NCBI GenBank assembly: GCA_963575745.1 | Contig: CAUYUJ010000736.1 | Span: 447,501-511,500, forward strand | DNA: 64,000 bases | Reading direction: 5' to 3' | DNA from: Prorocentrum cordatum | Taxonomy: Eukaryota; Sar; Dinophyceae; Prorocentrales; Prorocentraceae | Shown: positions 1-10,480 of the stretch, in pieces | How positions within the stretch are numbered: the first letter of the stretch is position 1 | Layout of the letters: every line of letters begins with the position of its first letter | Translations under genes and position numbers: made by a program | The notes under the pieces: generated by a model | Database searches by the model: none | Seen by the model: only the letters and a program-made list of their open reading frames with translations | Told to the model about the DNA's origin: nothing

Positions 1-147
1 CAGCGCACGCCGCCTCCCGCGCAAGGGGGCGCGGCCGCTCGCGTGGCGGGGCCCCGTTGCCGCAAGAGGTCCGCCGAGCACTGGCGCAGCGTGGACGCCT
101 CCATCTCGCCGGAACCGGGGAAGCCAACCAAAGTCTGCAGAGGCATA

Positions 148-350
148 CGCCATGGTCAGGAATTTTGGCTCAGCGTGTCGCGCCGCTGGTTCTGACCCAC
201 CACGCTTCGGCGCCACACGTCATCCACGTCCCCATCTCTAAGCGTCAGCGTCCCGAGCCTTTCCCAGCCTTCCGCCCCGCGGAGCGGGGCGGCGCGATAT
301 CCGCTTGCTGGGCATGGCGTGTCGCCAGGGCCGCCGCTGCGACACGCGAA
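148..350 (+). repeat. Dispersed repeat, copy 1 (partner at 12860-13065)
   Basis: About 200 bases that recur in direct orientation near 12860-13065. Shared words include CCACCACGCTTCGGCGC, GAGCCTTTCCCAG and CGCCGCCGCGACACG-like text in the same order. In both places the copy runs into GAGCAAAAGTT- or GCAAAAAGTT-type sequence. At this copy a foldback element follows directly, so the two may have moved together. No coding role seen. Confidence 0.7.
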
Positions 351-361
351 GCAAAAAGTTC

Positions 362-545
362 CCGATCGTACACCTTGGGGGGGTCCGCGCGGGCCTCCGG
401 GTCGGCGCTGAACCCCTATCGCTGGCGGGCGGCGCCTCCAGCACCGGCGCGCGCAGCGCGCCTGGGAGCCTGGGAGGGGGGCCCTGCGCCGATCCGAGGC
501 ACCCGCGCAGACCTCGGGGAGCCTGTGCGGGCCGTGCTTCTTCGG
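362..545. mobile_element. Introner-like foldback element, copy 1
   Basis: Short inverted-repeat element. The left arm starts near GTACACCTTGGGG and passes through GTCCGCGCGGGC and GGTCGGCGCTGAA. The right arm is its imperfect reverse complement, with CTGCGCCGATCCGAGG, CGCGCAGACCTCGGG and GAGCCTGTGCG. A GC-rich centre (GGCGCCTCCAGCACCGGCGCGC) separates them. There are no coding features. It belongs to a family of about nine copies in this window whose 3' ends look like splice acceptors; here GTGCTTCTTCGGAAG follows the right arm. Confidence 0.65.
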
Positions 546-1600
546 AAGGCGGCGCTGCGGAGCCTGGCCCCCCCCAGCTGGCGCTCGCCGAAGGCGTGGC
601 CCGCCGGCCGGCTGGGGCGGCCCGGCGCAGGCCACCGCTGGCAGCCCAGGCTGGCCAGCACGGGGGCCCCGGCCCTGCCGCCGCCGCGGGCGGCCTCGCC
701 GCCGGGGGCCGCCCGCGCGGCTGAGGAGCACGTCCTGCCGCGGCTGCTCGGCCGCACGGCGGCGGCCCAGGACTGGCGGCGCGTAGGAGTGGCCCTTCGC
801 CAGGGTGGCCTCTCGTGCGCGGCGTTCGGGTGGCCTCCGTCGGCTTCCGGAGGTGCTCCTGCCGTGGGAGGCGTTCCGTCGGCCGCGCCTCGCCGAGGGC
901 GTCCCCGGGGCTGTTCCCGGATCTGCCTCGAACGGCCGCCGGAGAGTCCCGACCCGACAACCGAGATTGACTTTGCGCCGGAGTGGTCTTTGGTGCGCGG
1001 TTCCCCGGGGGGGGAGGGGCGAAGCCCAGGCCGTTGCCGTCGCATCGCGCGCAGCGATCGGCGGGGCCGCGCACAGAGGGTCTCTCTCTCCTGCCCAGGG
1101 TCTCTCTTTTACGCGCCGCCGGCAGGAAGACCCTCCCTTGCGCGCGGGGGTGGCCACCAAGCTCTTCCCCCTGGAGGCCATCGCCGAGGCGGCGAGCAGC
1201 TTCGGGCTCGCCGGCAGCAGCTAGAACGCGGTGCCGCCGGCCGCGGCGGTCGCGGGTGGCAGTGCAGCGCTCCGTCTCTTCTGCGCCGCTCCCGCGGGGC
1301 GAGCGCGGGCGTCGCCTGTCTTGCCCGCGCCGCCTCGAGAGGCCCCGAGCCGAAGAACATGCTGTACGCGCTCGTCGTCCTCTCCTCCTCTCTCGCGCCA
1401 CCTGGGAGCCGCCTGGGGGTCTGAGGTGGCCCAGCACTGATTCCAGCCAGCAGGAAGGGGTGGCAGCTTCGAGGTTCTGGGTTCGGGGAGGTGCTGAAGT
1501 TTTTGCCGGCCTCCAGGGGCCGTTCTCGGACCCGGGACCATCGAGAAGAGATCCGGGGTGGAGAATTGCACCAGGGTGGACCCCAGGAGGGATCCAGGGA
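546..1600. other. GC-rich stretch without a recognisable gene
   Basis: Extremely GC-rich. Several long frames are open on both strands only because stop codons are rare. Their products are Arg/Ala/Pro-rich with no motif and no preferred frame. The word CCTCGCCGAGGGCGT near 885 recurs near 10012 and 53496, so part of this is dispersed repeat. I see no gene. Confidence 0.5.
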
Positions 1601-1870
1601 CCGATGTTGAGCGGACTTGGCCTCACCTGACCGATGCATTGGCTCACGCCGCGCCGCCGACCCCTTGGGGCGGCAGCAAGAGTGAAAGACAGATTCGCGG
1701 AACGCGCGCAATCGCTGGGCAATCTTGGATTTCGGCCTGTCCTACGTAATTAGCGTGTGGGGTTCAAGGGGGGGCCTTGTAGGCGATTTGTTTGAAGTTT
1801 TTCGTGGTCTTATGTGAGTTTCTTGGGGCTTTCTTTTGAGCGGATTTGGCCTCACCTTACCGATGTTTCT
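1600..1870 (+). repeat. Two direct copies of a ~30-base repeat
   Basis: The block TTGAGCGGACTTGGCCTCAC followed by CTGACCGATG occurs near 1607-1637. It recurs with few changes at 1836-1866 as TTGAGCGGATTTGGCCTCAC followed by CTTACCGATG. The intervening sequence is not repeated. Confidence 0.6.
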
Positions 1871-1879
1871 GGGGCCCCA

Positions 1880-2110
1880 GCCAGTTCAGACACCCCGGCC
1901 GCCTCCAAGCCCCACTTCCCTGCGCCACCACCTCGCCTTCACTGCTCCCTGTCTGCTCTGCGTCGCCTTCCCCCCCTTTCCCCCCCCTGCCCCCGGCCCC
2001 TCCCCCTCCTCTCCCGCTGCCCCGCCCCCTGCACCTCGCGCTACTTTCGGAGAAGCCAGACGGGAAGGGGAGGGGCGAAGAGGAAGGGAGGAGGGGGTCC
2101 CTACTTCCTT
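1880..2110. repeat. C-rich then G-rich low-complexity tract
   Basis: Runs of CCCCTTTCCCCC and CCCCTCC up to about 2030 are followed by GGGAAGGGGAGGGGCGAAG. Open frames across this are Pro-rich and not credible as genes. Confidence 0.6.
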
Positions 2111-2173
2111 ACGCACTCCCCTCATGTTCGCACCTGGTCCACGTGTCGGGGATGAGTTCACACGGCCGAATCA

Positions 2174-3725
2174 TCAGGCCGTCCAGCTTCCCCCAGCTCC
2201 AGGGAAAGTGAGCCTGAATCCCCGTCCGCAGGAAGCATGCGGAGGCACATGCAAGCATTCCCACAAGCGAGTCACGCTCACAGGCCGCCGTCCCTTTCTG
2301 CAGTAGGCGAGCAGCGCCTCGCTCAACGCCAGGCGCAGTCTCTCGTCAGAGATACCGGTGCGCGCCAGGAGCTCTGGGCCTTGGCCAGCTCGGCCCGCGG
2401 CGCCGCGACCTCTGGGCTGCCCCTCGCAGCACGCCTGCGGGGCCGCGCTGGCAGCCCGGCGGACGAGCAGATCTTCGTCGCCTTGTTGCAAGAGCCTGGC
2501 CACCAGTCGTGAATGGAGGGTGGTGCTGCTCTCTTAGCCAGGATGCGGATGCCGCATTATGTCCCTTATCCCCTACCGTTCGGACCCAGTGCGGATCGCG
2601 GTGCCTGATTGTCGGTGTGTCTTTGAGGTCCACCATAATCAAGGCCCAACGCTTGCCGTGGCAGCCCCAGTTCTTGTCGTTACGCGTCGCTGCAGCAAGC
2701 CTGCTCACTGCAGGACTGCGCGGGCGTCGTCCACCTCGCCGGGATCGATGGGGCGCGCGCCGAGCCAGGTGTCCGCCACAGCACGACGGCGCGGTCAGTT
2801 TCAAGCAACGCAGTGCAATTCTGTGCGATCCAGCCCTTGTAGTGTCCGAGCTCGCCTGTGGCGCCCAGCGTGCTGTTGACGCTGAGCCAGTCTATCGTCC
2901 AGCTTCGGGTTTTCGTCGACGGGGACGTGCTGCAGCAGTTCCGCGGGCATCATCCCCTGGCGCGTGCGCGAGGTCTCGCTGATACACACGGGCGGGCCGC
3001 ATTGGGGGGCAGTTGATATCGCAGCTCTGCCTCTGGATGAGCATGGCCACCTTGCTCTAGTGTGCTTCCTCCGCCGCTGAGTGCTCGTCACTTGCGTAGA
3101 TCTGCCTCTGTGCCTCCTAGCGGGGCTCAGCTCGCGCATTCCATCGCGGGGGCCAGCTCGGGAGCTCCTCCCTGCGGGAGGCATCAGGTCATGATGATTT
3201 CATTCGACCCGGGTGCGGCTTGCACTCGTGGATGTACCTGTTCGACAAGATTGCCGAGGCTGTTTCCAGTTCGAGCCCCTCACTGGCAGTAGTAGATGTG
3301 CAGCCCTTTCATCTCGAGGAAGCTCAGCTCCTCGGGACTCGTGACCCTCTTATGATGTCCTTCGGCTGAAACCAGTGGGTTCCGCTGTCGAGGAGCAGTC
3401 TCGTGTATCCGCGCGCGTTGGCCTCTTTGTCATAGCGCGGCCTCTGCGGGATGACCGCCACGATGGGCTGCGGGGTGGTCCGAGCTGGCTTCGACGGCTT
3501 GTAGAACGCCTAGTCGTTTTGGGGCTGCTTCTCGTATCTGATTACAGCAGTGCTTGCAGTGAGCCCTTTTTCCCGCTCTAAGCCAATTCTTATCCTTGGT
3601 GCCCTCCAGCACAATTCTCGCGGCAATACCCGGGGTACTCGCCGGCTCGGCGGTCGCGGCACAGCACGCTGGTGTGTGGCATCGGATTGGTTGGGGCGAG
3701 CGATTGTCGAAGAAGCAAAACTTAC
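2174..3725 (-). pseudogene. Decayed coding region, unknown family, several frameshifts
   Basis: Reading the minus strand, protein-like segments with G/C-ending codons follow one another but keep changing frame. Near 3640 there is a Cys-rich piece including RAGEYPGYCRENC. Near 3330-3470 the segment contains QPIVAVIPQRPRYDKEAN and then LLLDSGTHWFQPKD. A two-base shift near 3350 leads to SPEELSFLEMKGLHIYYC. Near 2800-3060 come AMLIQRQSCDINCPP, ELLQHVPVDENPKLD and, after a one-base shift near 2895, WLSVNSTLGATGELGHYKGW. Near 2590-2700 is KNWGCHGKRWALIMVDLKD. The coherence of each segment argues for a once-real gene; the shifts argue for decay, although unrecognised short introns could explain some. 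I do not recognise the family. It may have been a cysteine-rich or secreted protein. The foldback element at 3728 lies at its 5' side. Confidence 0.5.
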
Positions 3726-3727
3726 AT

Positions 3728-3905
3728 ACGTAGACTGGCATTTTCTGAGGCCCGCGCAGAGTTGTCTGATCGACGCTGGACACCCCTGGTGGCGCCTCCA
3801 GCGCTGCCCCAGGCGCGCTCCGCACGCCATGGAGGGGGTTGCGGCGTCAATCCAAGAAAGTGTATGTTAATGCCGACTTGATGTCTTCAATATTGCCCGT
3901 TCAGG
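3728..3905. mobile_element. Introner-like foldback element, copy 2
   Basis: The left arm contains GGCATTTTCTGAGGCCCGCGCAG and TGATCGACGCTGGACACC, and the right arm contains GCGTCAATCCAAGAAAGTG. The centre is the family hallmark GGTGGCGCCTCCAGCGCTGCC then CAGGCGCGCTCCGCAC. The right end, GTGTATGTTAATGCCG, resembles the ends of the copies at 18160 and 19775, which precede splice acceptors. Confidence 0.6.
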
Positions 3906-4099
3906 CAGCCGCACGGGATGGGGATCTCTCGTTTCCCCAACCCTCCAGTGTTGGAGACTCGTTTTGAATTACAGAGCTGCTGGTGCTCACCATTCCTTTC
4001 TTTCCATCTGATTCATTTCCGTTACCTCCACATGTTCTCTTCGTTTCCTACTGGCTCTCCACGGGCGTTGACCATGGCGTAATTGTCGCTACTCCCGTG

Positions 4100-5100
4100 G
4101 GTTCCTGGGAGAGCCAGCGGACTGATTTCTAACGAATATCAAACAAAACATCACCTCCTTGGACATTGCCCATTGCGCAACCGTCGCAACTGTCGTGAGA
4201 TCCTGCAGTTCCACGCAGGTCAAATGAGACCTTACATCCACGGGTTCTGCACACTGCGCAACTCCCGTCTCGTTCGTGAGCTATTGATGGTTCCAGTGGG
4301 TTGCCGTGTTGCGTAGGTCGGCATCGCCACCCTAGGCGTTGCCAAGTGTGCAATTACCACCCTTCTCGCGAGCTGTTGGAGGTTCAGCGGGGTGACATTC
4401 TACGCATGTCGAACGTGGCCTCGCCTCCTGAAGCGCTGCCACTTGTGCAAGCGTCGCCACTTTCGAATGCTCATGGGAGGTTCGGCGGAATGAAGTTTTA
4501 CGCAGGGCAAACAAGACCTTAGCTCCTGAGGCGCTGCCAAATTCGAACCTGCCTCCAGTTTCATGAGCGCCTGGGGGGAGTCCAACGGAGTGATGCATGA
4601 CGCACATGAAATCGGGTATCGCCTCCTTGGGCGCTGCCCACTACGCAACCATCACCACTTTCATTGACTTAAGAGGTCCAGCGGGGACAGGGGGGCGACG
4701 TGTGACGCAAATCAAACGAGTCCCCCACATTCCTGGGCGCTGTCAGATGCGCAAATGTCGCTACTGACGTGAGCTCCTGGGAGGTCCAGCGGAGTGGCGC
4801 TCTACATCGTTTCTGCTGTCGCTGCCAATTGCGCAACTGTCGCCTCGTTCATAAGCTTCCGGGAGGCCCAGCGGAGTAGCGCTTTACGCAGATCAAGTGA
4901 GACCTCGCATCCATGGGCGGTTCCACGTGCGCAACCGTCGCCATTGTCTTGAGCTCGGGGTGGCCCAGCGGTGTAGCGTTTTACGAAGATCAAGCAGGAC
5001 CTCGCTTTGATGGGCGCTGCCCACCGCACAGCTGCAGTCGCTTCTGGGAGCTCGGGGGAGGTCCAGCGGAGTGCGGGCACACGCGGACCCGCACCATGGT
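4100..5100 (+). repeat. Degenerate ~98-bp tandem repeat, about 10 copies
   Basis: Each unit begins near GGTCCAGCGGAGTG and contains TTTACGCAGATCAA, then CTGGGCGCTGCCCA, then TGCGCAACCGTCGCC, then a GAGCTCCTGGGAG-like end. Unit starts fall near 4111, 4288, 4381, 4479, 4578, 4674, 4780, 4867, 4962 and 5069, so unit length varies from about 87 to 107 bases. Copies are diverged, so the array is old. Frames open on either strand are by-products. Confidence 0.8.
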
Positions 5101-5263
5101 ATTGCCATGCGTCTTGGGCGGGGTGGGTGCATCCTTGCATTGATTGAGGAGCACACTACGCTCCTTCCCGCCTCTCTCGAGCTTCGTGCTGTCGCACGCG
5201 CCGCTGTTGCTAGCCGCGCCAGGTGGCAACGATGCTGAAGCAATAATGGATGCGTGCGGGCAG

Positions 5264-5493
5264 TAGGAAGTGTCCGTGATGAAAGTAATAGCGATGATGG
5301 CGGACTCTGTTACTCTAATCCTCCGACCTATATTCACGAGGCTGACACGATTCCGCCGACCCCCGAAAATGGGAGAGGTCAACGCAGTGCACAATGTGAG
5401 GCAGAAGCTGCGGTGTCTCCGTCTGGCGGGTCCGAAGGTCAAGAAATGGTTGCGACTGTGTGGGACAAGCAACCATATCACGCGTCATTACAG
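5264..5493 (+). CDS. Candidate internal exon, unknown protein
   Basis: An open frame lies between an AG (GTGCGGGCAG, ending 5263) and a textbook donor, CAG|GTATGTG at 5494. The peptide is polar and acidic: near its start VRDESNSDDGGLCYSNPPTY, then ADTIPPTPENGRGQ, ending WDKQPYHASLQ. It has no domain I recognise and reads like a disordered linker. Third codon positions are less GC-biased than in the glycosidase exons, which weakens the call. It lies just after the ~98-bp array. A partner exon is not apparent within the next kilobases. Confidence 0.3.
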
Positions 5494-5559
5494 GTATGTG
5501 TGTATGTATTTGTGGATCCGTCCCGTCGCCGACGGATATCTGCCCCACTGCGCCTTAAA

Positions 5560-5965
5560 AGGTCTCGTCTTGGGGCACTTCTGGTGGCCTCTTGGGGTCA
5601 GTTTGGTGTCCTTATGGGGTCTTGGGGCCGATTCGGAGGGTCCTGCGGTCGTATGAGGGAGTCTTGGGGCAGCCTTGGGGCGGTCTTGGGGCTGCCGTGG
5701 AGTTGCTTTGGGGCCGTCTTCCGTTGAGTTGGGATGGGAGGATTTACAGCGGGGGTCTCTGTGGGGCATCTTGGGCCTTCCTGCTGGCCTCCATGGGCCT
5801 TCTGGGGCCGTGTCGAACCGCAAGACGGGGGCCCTCCGCACAGCTATCTTGGAGCCTATGGTGGCCTCCCGGGGCCATCTATGGTGACGTCTTAGCGCCT
5901 TCCGGGGCCATCCCGAACCCAATTGTGAGCCATTTTGCAGCCATTTGGGGCTATTTGGGAGGAGG
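5560..5965 (+). repeat. Degenerate G/T-rich repeat (TCTTGGGGC type)
   Basis: Short words such as CTTGGGGTC, CTTGGGGCC and CTTGGGGCAG recur irregularly every 10-30 bases, and similar text continues to 5965. No gene seen. Confidence 0.5.
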
Positions 5966-6029
5966 GCGTGCAAGGGCCCGAGGGTAGGTTTGCTCTCCTC
6001 CTCCTCTCCCTCGTCGTCTAGAAACGCAA

Positions 6030-6155
6030 AGACAACAAAAGACAGCACAACAACATCGTCGCCCTTCTCCGCCTCCACCTCCTTCTCCTCCACCTCATCC
6101 ACCTCCTCCTCCGCCTCCTCCTCCTCCTTCTCCTGTTCTTTCTATTCCTCCTGGT
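6030..6155 (+). repeat. CT-rich tract
   Basis: Pyrimidine-rich (CTCCTCC and TTCTCC words); one of many such tracts in the window. Confidence 0.6.
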
Positions 6156-6159
6156 GGCA

Positions 6160-6330
6160 TGAGAGACAGGAGTCCTGGTGCAAATGGTCCCCGGGGGCTC
6201 TCCCCAGGACGGACTTTTCATTCCGAATCGTTATTTGGCGCTCCAGGGGCCAGGGAAGGGCCCCGAGAGGCCGAAAACGGCGAAGACATCCCAGGACCCG
6301 TTTCCACAAGGACGAGTTTCCTTCCTGTGA
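6160..6330 (+). repeat. Dispersed repeat B (GGCCGAAAA type)
   Basis: Contains CTTTTCATTCCGAATCGTT, GGCGCTCCAGGGGCCAGG and CCCCGAGAGGCCGAAAACGG. Related copies occur near 59575-59665 and 60665-60750 on this strand and, reversed, near 17060-17130, 17470-17585, 35580-35690 and 53920-54020. The family is roughly 100-150 bases and usually lies beside other repeats. Confidence 0.6.
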
Positions 6331-6369
6331 ATCCTCCTCGTCTTTCACCTCGCCTCCCTCCCTCCGACG

Positions 6370-6375
6370 GCAGTC

Positions 6376-6444
<69 letters not shown>

Positions 6445-6446
6445 CG
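6370..6446 (+). repeat. (GAC)n microsatellite
   Basis: Almost uninterrupted GAC triplets. They would read as poly-Asp, poly-Thr or poly-Arg depending on frame. A following block to about 6790 is (CGTCGGCGG)-like and Ala/Ser-rich in one frame. The flanking piece EEREAALAAREEA resembles helix-prone fragments near 61540. Confidence 0.8.
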
Positions 6447-7224
6447 CCCCGGGGCCGCGCGATCACGCGAGGCGGCACGGGCGCGCCAGGCCGTGGAAGA
6501 GCGCGAGGCGGCGCTGGCGGCGCGGGAGGAGGCGCCCCCCCCCGCGACGGGGAGCGGTGGCCCGCGCGCGGCCATTCGCGGCTCGCGGCCCGTTCCCGCT
6601 TGGCGGCCACCGCAGAGGGCGGCCTCGTCGTCGTGGTCGTCGTCGGCGTCGGCGTCGGCGTCGTCGGCGGCGGCCTCGGCGGCGGCCTCGTCGGCGGCCT
6701 CGTCGGCGGCCTCGTCCCTGTCGTCGTCGGCCGGCCTCGTCGACTTCGGTCTCGTCGCTGTTGTCGGCTGCCCCGTTCCGCAGTGGCCCCCCAGGAGCAG
6801 ATGAAGAGGAGGTTCTGGAACGAAAGCTCTGCTCGCTCCGAACAAACACCAGCTATGCACCACCGTGGAGTCCTTCCACATACTACGGGCAGGGGCGGAG
6901 GAGGCGGCCCGCCGCGCGGGGAGCGCTCGCGGCTCGGGCGCCTTCGGGCGCTTCCGTGGGTCCCGGCGGGCTTTCCAGCGTCGAAGGGGGGTTGGCCACT
7001 TGGCCTTCAGGTCGGAGAGTTTTCGGAAGTTGTCGCTGGATTTCGAGGCAGGATAGTGTCCGTCAGCAGGGGATACCTGGGTCGTCTCAAACGGCCGCCA
7101 GAGAGCCGAATTCATTCATACCCAAAAGCAAAAGGGCAACGATTGAGGGGGATGGGCTCAGGGTGCAATGGCCCCGCTACCGGTGTGTGCGAAATAAACG
7201 ACCGTGGCACGCGGAGCGCGCCAG

Positions 7225-7590
7225 ACGGTTCACAGTTGCCTCCACATGACAACCAGATCATCGCACAGCCATCGCACGCACGACATCGTTCGGTTCACAG
7301 TTGCCTCCACATCACAACCAGGTCATCGCACAGCAATCGCACACACGACATCGTTCGATTCACATGCCAACATCATCGCATCACAGCCTTTGCACGCACA
7401 TTTTGGCAAGGAAGATGGTTTGAAGTCTCCCTCACCGCGGCTGGCAAAACATATCACAGCCTCTGCACGCACGTCTTCGCCAGGGAGATGTTTTCATGTC
7501 TGCCTCACTGGGCCTGCCCGAATCATATCACAGCCTCTGCACGCAAGGTCTCGCAAAGAAGATGTGGTCGCTTCTTTGTCGCCGGGCCTA
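7225..7590 (+). repeat. Two adjoining tandem repeats
   Basis: From about 7228 a ~75-base unit containing GGTTCACAGTTGCCTCCAC and ATCGCACAG occurs about two and a half times. From about 7390 a ~70-base unit containing ATCACAGCCTCTGCACGCA follows, three copies, each ending in a GCAAGGAAGATG-like word. Confidence 0.7.
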
Positions 7591-7639
7591 TCCCTCCCCC
7601 CTCCCTCGCCCGCCGCCCCACCCTCCCATCCTCCAGCCT

Positions 7640-8035
7640 CCAATTCAAAATCGTCCGCACTCGTCCGCAATCCTCCCGCCGGAGGCCTCCAGCACTAGTC
7701 CCCAGACGCCTCCGCTCGAATTTGATATCCTCCGCACTCGTCCGCACTCCTCCCGGAAGCCTCTGGGAGGCAGTCCAGAGGCCCCCGCTGGAATTTGACA
7801 TCCTCCGCATTCGTCCGCACCCCGCCCGAAAGCCTCCGGAGGCACTCCCCAGAGGCCTCCGCTTGAATTCGAAATCCTCCGCATTCGTCCGCACTCCTCC
7901 TGGAGGCCTCTGGAGGTGCTCCCCAGAGGCCTCCGCTCGAATTTGAAATCCTCCGCAGTCGTCCGCACTCCGCCCGAAAGCCTCTGGAGATACTCCCCAG
8001 AGGCACTCCTTCGCACTCCATTTCAAAATCATCCT
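7640..8035 (+). repeat. 73-74-bp tandem repeat, five copies
   Basis: Unit starts fall near 7640, 7709, 7781, 7855 and 7929. Each contains AATTTGAAATCCTCCGCA, CGTCCGCACTCC, GAAGCCTCTGGAGG and CACTCCCCAGA. On the minus strand all copies stay open, reading for example SGGVRTNAEDVKFERR. That is a property of the unit and not evidence for a protein. Confidence 0.85.
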
Positions 8036-8515
8036 CGTTCCTTCTCCTCGTCGCCCCTCCTCCTCCTCCATCCTCCTCATTCCTCCTTTTCCTCCCTCCT
8101 CCCTCCCTTCCTCCTTCCTTCCCTTCCCCCCCTTCCCCTCCGAAGTGCAGAGTTGTTCCTCCTTTCTCCTCCTCCTCCTCCTTCTCCTCCTCCTCCTCCT
8201 CCTCTTCGTCCTCCTCCTCCTGATTCCTCATTCCTCATTCCTCATTCCTCATTCCTCATTCCTCATTCCTCCTCCTCCCCTTCACCCTCCTCTTCCTCCC
8301 CCCTCCTCCCCCACTGCCTCCCTCCCCCCTTCCCTCCCCCTTCCCTCCCCCTTTCCCTCCCCCCCTCCCCCCCGAAGTGCAAAGCTGTTCCTCCCTCCTC
8401 GTCCTCCTCCTCCTCGTCGTCGTCCTCCTCCTCCTCCTCCTGCCTCCTCCACCTTCCCTCCCTCCCTCCCTCTTTCCCTCCCCCCCCTCCCCCCCGAAGT
8501 GCAAAGCTGACTCGT
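8036..8515 (+). repeat. CT-rich tract with embedded repeats
   Basis: Pyrimidine-rich. ATTCCTC is repeated about seven times at 8224-8272. The word CGAAGTGCAAAGCTG (or CGAAGTGCAGAGTTG) appears near 8142, 8372 and 8494, marking a larger, irregular unit. Confidence 0.75.
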
Positions 8516-8611
8516 GGGCCGGGCAGGTCGGCGCTTCCGCCTCCACCCAGCTTTGCTCCATGGGGGGGAGGGGGGGGAGGGCGAACACGATTTTTGGGCT
8601 GTAACAGATGA

Positions 8612-8767
8612 ATGCGAAAATGTGGCCCCGCGTGCGGGCGAATCTCATGGGACCGAGAATGTGGCCCCACGTGCGGGCGAATCTCATGGGACCGAGAATG
8701 TGGCCTCACGCGCGGGCGAAGATAATTGAAACGATACAGTGGCCTCACGCGCGGGCGAAGATAATGG
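8612..8767 (+). repeat. ~43-bp tandem repeat, four copies
   Basis: Units contain ATGTGGCCCCGCGTGCGGGC followed by GAATCTCATGGGACCGAG. The last two are variants (GTGGCCTCACGCGCGGGC, GAAGATAAT). Each unit includes a short inverted repeat around GTGCGGGC. Confidence 0.8.
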
Positions 8768-9159
8768 ACACTCCGCCGTTCCAGGAGGAACCTGTTTGAG
8801 CGTATTCTGGCCCCGCGCCCGTTTCGCGGCACACCCCTCACACGTTTCGTACGACACGCACGATCATTACTTCTAATGCAGAACGCCACTACCTCATCAT
8901 ATCGACGGATGGTCGTTTTTTACGCACGCCCCGGTAGAACCACGGCCCTGATACCAATATCTGAATGCTACGCTCTTTTTCTCTTCCGAAAGAGTAGTCT
9001 CTGTCGGTGCCGATGCTTATGTAGCAGGGGCAGCGGAGGTATCGTGCGATGCTGATCGTCACTATGGTGATGGAAGGGAACTGTTCCGTATCGCGGCCAG
9101 CCCGCGATCCTGCATCTTTGGAGACGCACATCGGATGCACAGGGGGGGGATGGGGCGGG

Positions 9160-9300
9160 GGTTGCCACAGGTGCCACTGGCCCAAGGTGTCCCCAGCTTT
9201 TTGCTACAGCTTTGGAGCCCCTGGGCCCCCCTGTGAGGGGTGCTCTAAATCGTGGCGGCACCTTGGGCCAGAGGCACTTCCAGCACCACCCGCGGGGTGG
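9160..9300. mobile_element. Foldback element, type C, copy 1
   Basis: The left arm CAGGTGCCACTGGCCCAAGG is the reverse complement, with few mismatches, of CCTTGGGCCAGAGGCACTTCC on the right. The central part includes GGAGCCCCTGGGCCCCCC. A second copy is at 20200-20375. Confidence 0.65.
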
Positions 9301-9671
9301 TCGAGGACCCCGGCCCCTGCCCGCTTCCCGGCCCTCTCTGGGCCCCGTGGCGGCCCCCCAGAGTTTCCGGGAGTTTTCGCGGGGGCACAGCCTCGGCCTG
9401 CGGTGAAGTTGGGCAGGTCTTTCTACAGGAGGAAGATGCAGCAACAGTCAAAAAATAGTCTGGTGGCGACTTCCCCTATCATTGTTTCATATGTTTGGGT
9501 ATGTGTTGACTCTTGTCTGGATCCGCCTGTAGGAGGACATGCCCGACCTAAGCCTACGGGGCGTAGGGGGGGGACGGGCGGAGCTCCGTCGCGGGGGGGG
9601 CCAGGCGCGGCAGCTTCGTGCTGTGTCGACGCGGTGCCCGGGTCGCTCTCGTCGGCCCTCGGTTCCCGAAC

Positions 9672-10008
9672 GTGTAGGAGGAGGAAGAGGAGGAGGAGGA
9701 GAAGAAGGAGGAGGTGGGGGGGAAGGATGAGGAAGAGGAGGAGGAGGAGGAGGAGGAGGGGGAAGGGAGGAGGAGGAGGAGGAGAGGAGGAGAGAGGAGG
9801 AGGAAGAGAGGGGGGGGAAGGAGGGAGGAGGAGGAGGAGAGGAGGAGGAAAGGTAGGAGGAGAGGAGGAGGAGGAGGAGGAGGAGGAGAGAGGAGGAGGA
9901 GGGGGGGAGGAGGAGGAGGAGGAGGAGGAGGAGGAGGAGGAGGCGGGGAGGATGAGAAGAGGAGGAGGGAGAGGAGGAGGAGGAGGAGAAAGGGGAAAGA
10001 GGAGGCTG
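9672..10008 (+). repeat. (GGA)n purine tract
   Basis: About 340 bases of GAGGAGGAGG with occasional GGGG runs. It ends shortly before the assembly gap. Confidence 0.85.
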
Positions 10009-10191
10009 CGCCTCGCCGAGGGCGTTCTGGAAGGGCGCCCTGCTCGTCCCCGGCGGCCGCCCCCTCGACCCGATGCGGGTCCCGAGAGCCATACGCCCTC
10101 GCGCCGTGGAAGAGCAGCGGCAGGTTTTCGCAAGGTTCTTGGAAGGTTTTTTTGCAGGTGTTTGGAAAAACCTTCCGAAAAACTTCCTCGC

Positions 10192-10291
10192 NNNNNNNNN
10201 NNNNNNNNNNNNNNNNNNNNNNNNNNNNNNNNNNNNNNNNNNNNNNNNNNNNNNNNNNNNNNNNNNNNNNNNNNNNNNNNNNNNNNNNNNN
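10192..10291. other. Assembly gap (100 N)
   Basis: Exactly 100 undefined bases, a conventional scaffold filler. Everything left of it may be placed at an unknown true distance from the rest. Frames running through it are meaningless. Confidence 0.99.
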
Positions 10292-10329
10292 GGGGAGTGG
10301 GAGGAAGGCGATCTCTGTGCGCTCGCACC

Positions 10330-10480
10330 CTGTCTGACGTCCTACCCTTCCCTCCCATCCCATGGCGCAGATCTCTTCTCTGTTCGCAAAATCGGATGTC
10401 GCAGCATGGCATAGCATTATATGGCATAGCGTGGCGTTGAAGATCCACGCGTAGCATGACATAGCATGGCGTGGCGACGC
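10330..10480 (+). repeat. GGCATAGC-type short tandem repeat
   Basis: Words GCATGGCATAGCATTATATG, GGCATAGCGTGGCG and GACATAGCATGGCGTGGCG recur in this stretch just after the gap. Confidence 0.5.

Noticed and set aside
160-172. ATTTTGGCTCA as a third spliced-leader relic
   Set aside because: Only 11 matching bases. The upstream half does not match, and the segment belongs to a dispersed repeat whose other copy (12870) lacks the match.
57-1720. Several long overlapping frames on both strands (up to ~490 codons)
   Set aside because: The sequence is so GC-rich that stops are rare. Products are Arg/Ala/Pro-rich, overlap in all frames and lack motifs or consistent codon bias.
5945-7946. Long + frames (434 and 595 codons) through the (GAC)n tract
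   Set aside because: They run through microsatellites and at least three repeat families. Reading is maintained by composition, not selection.
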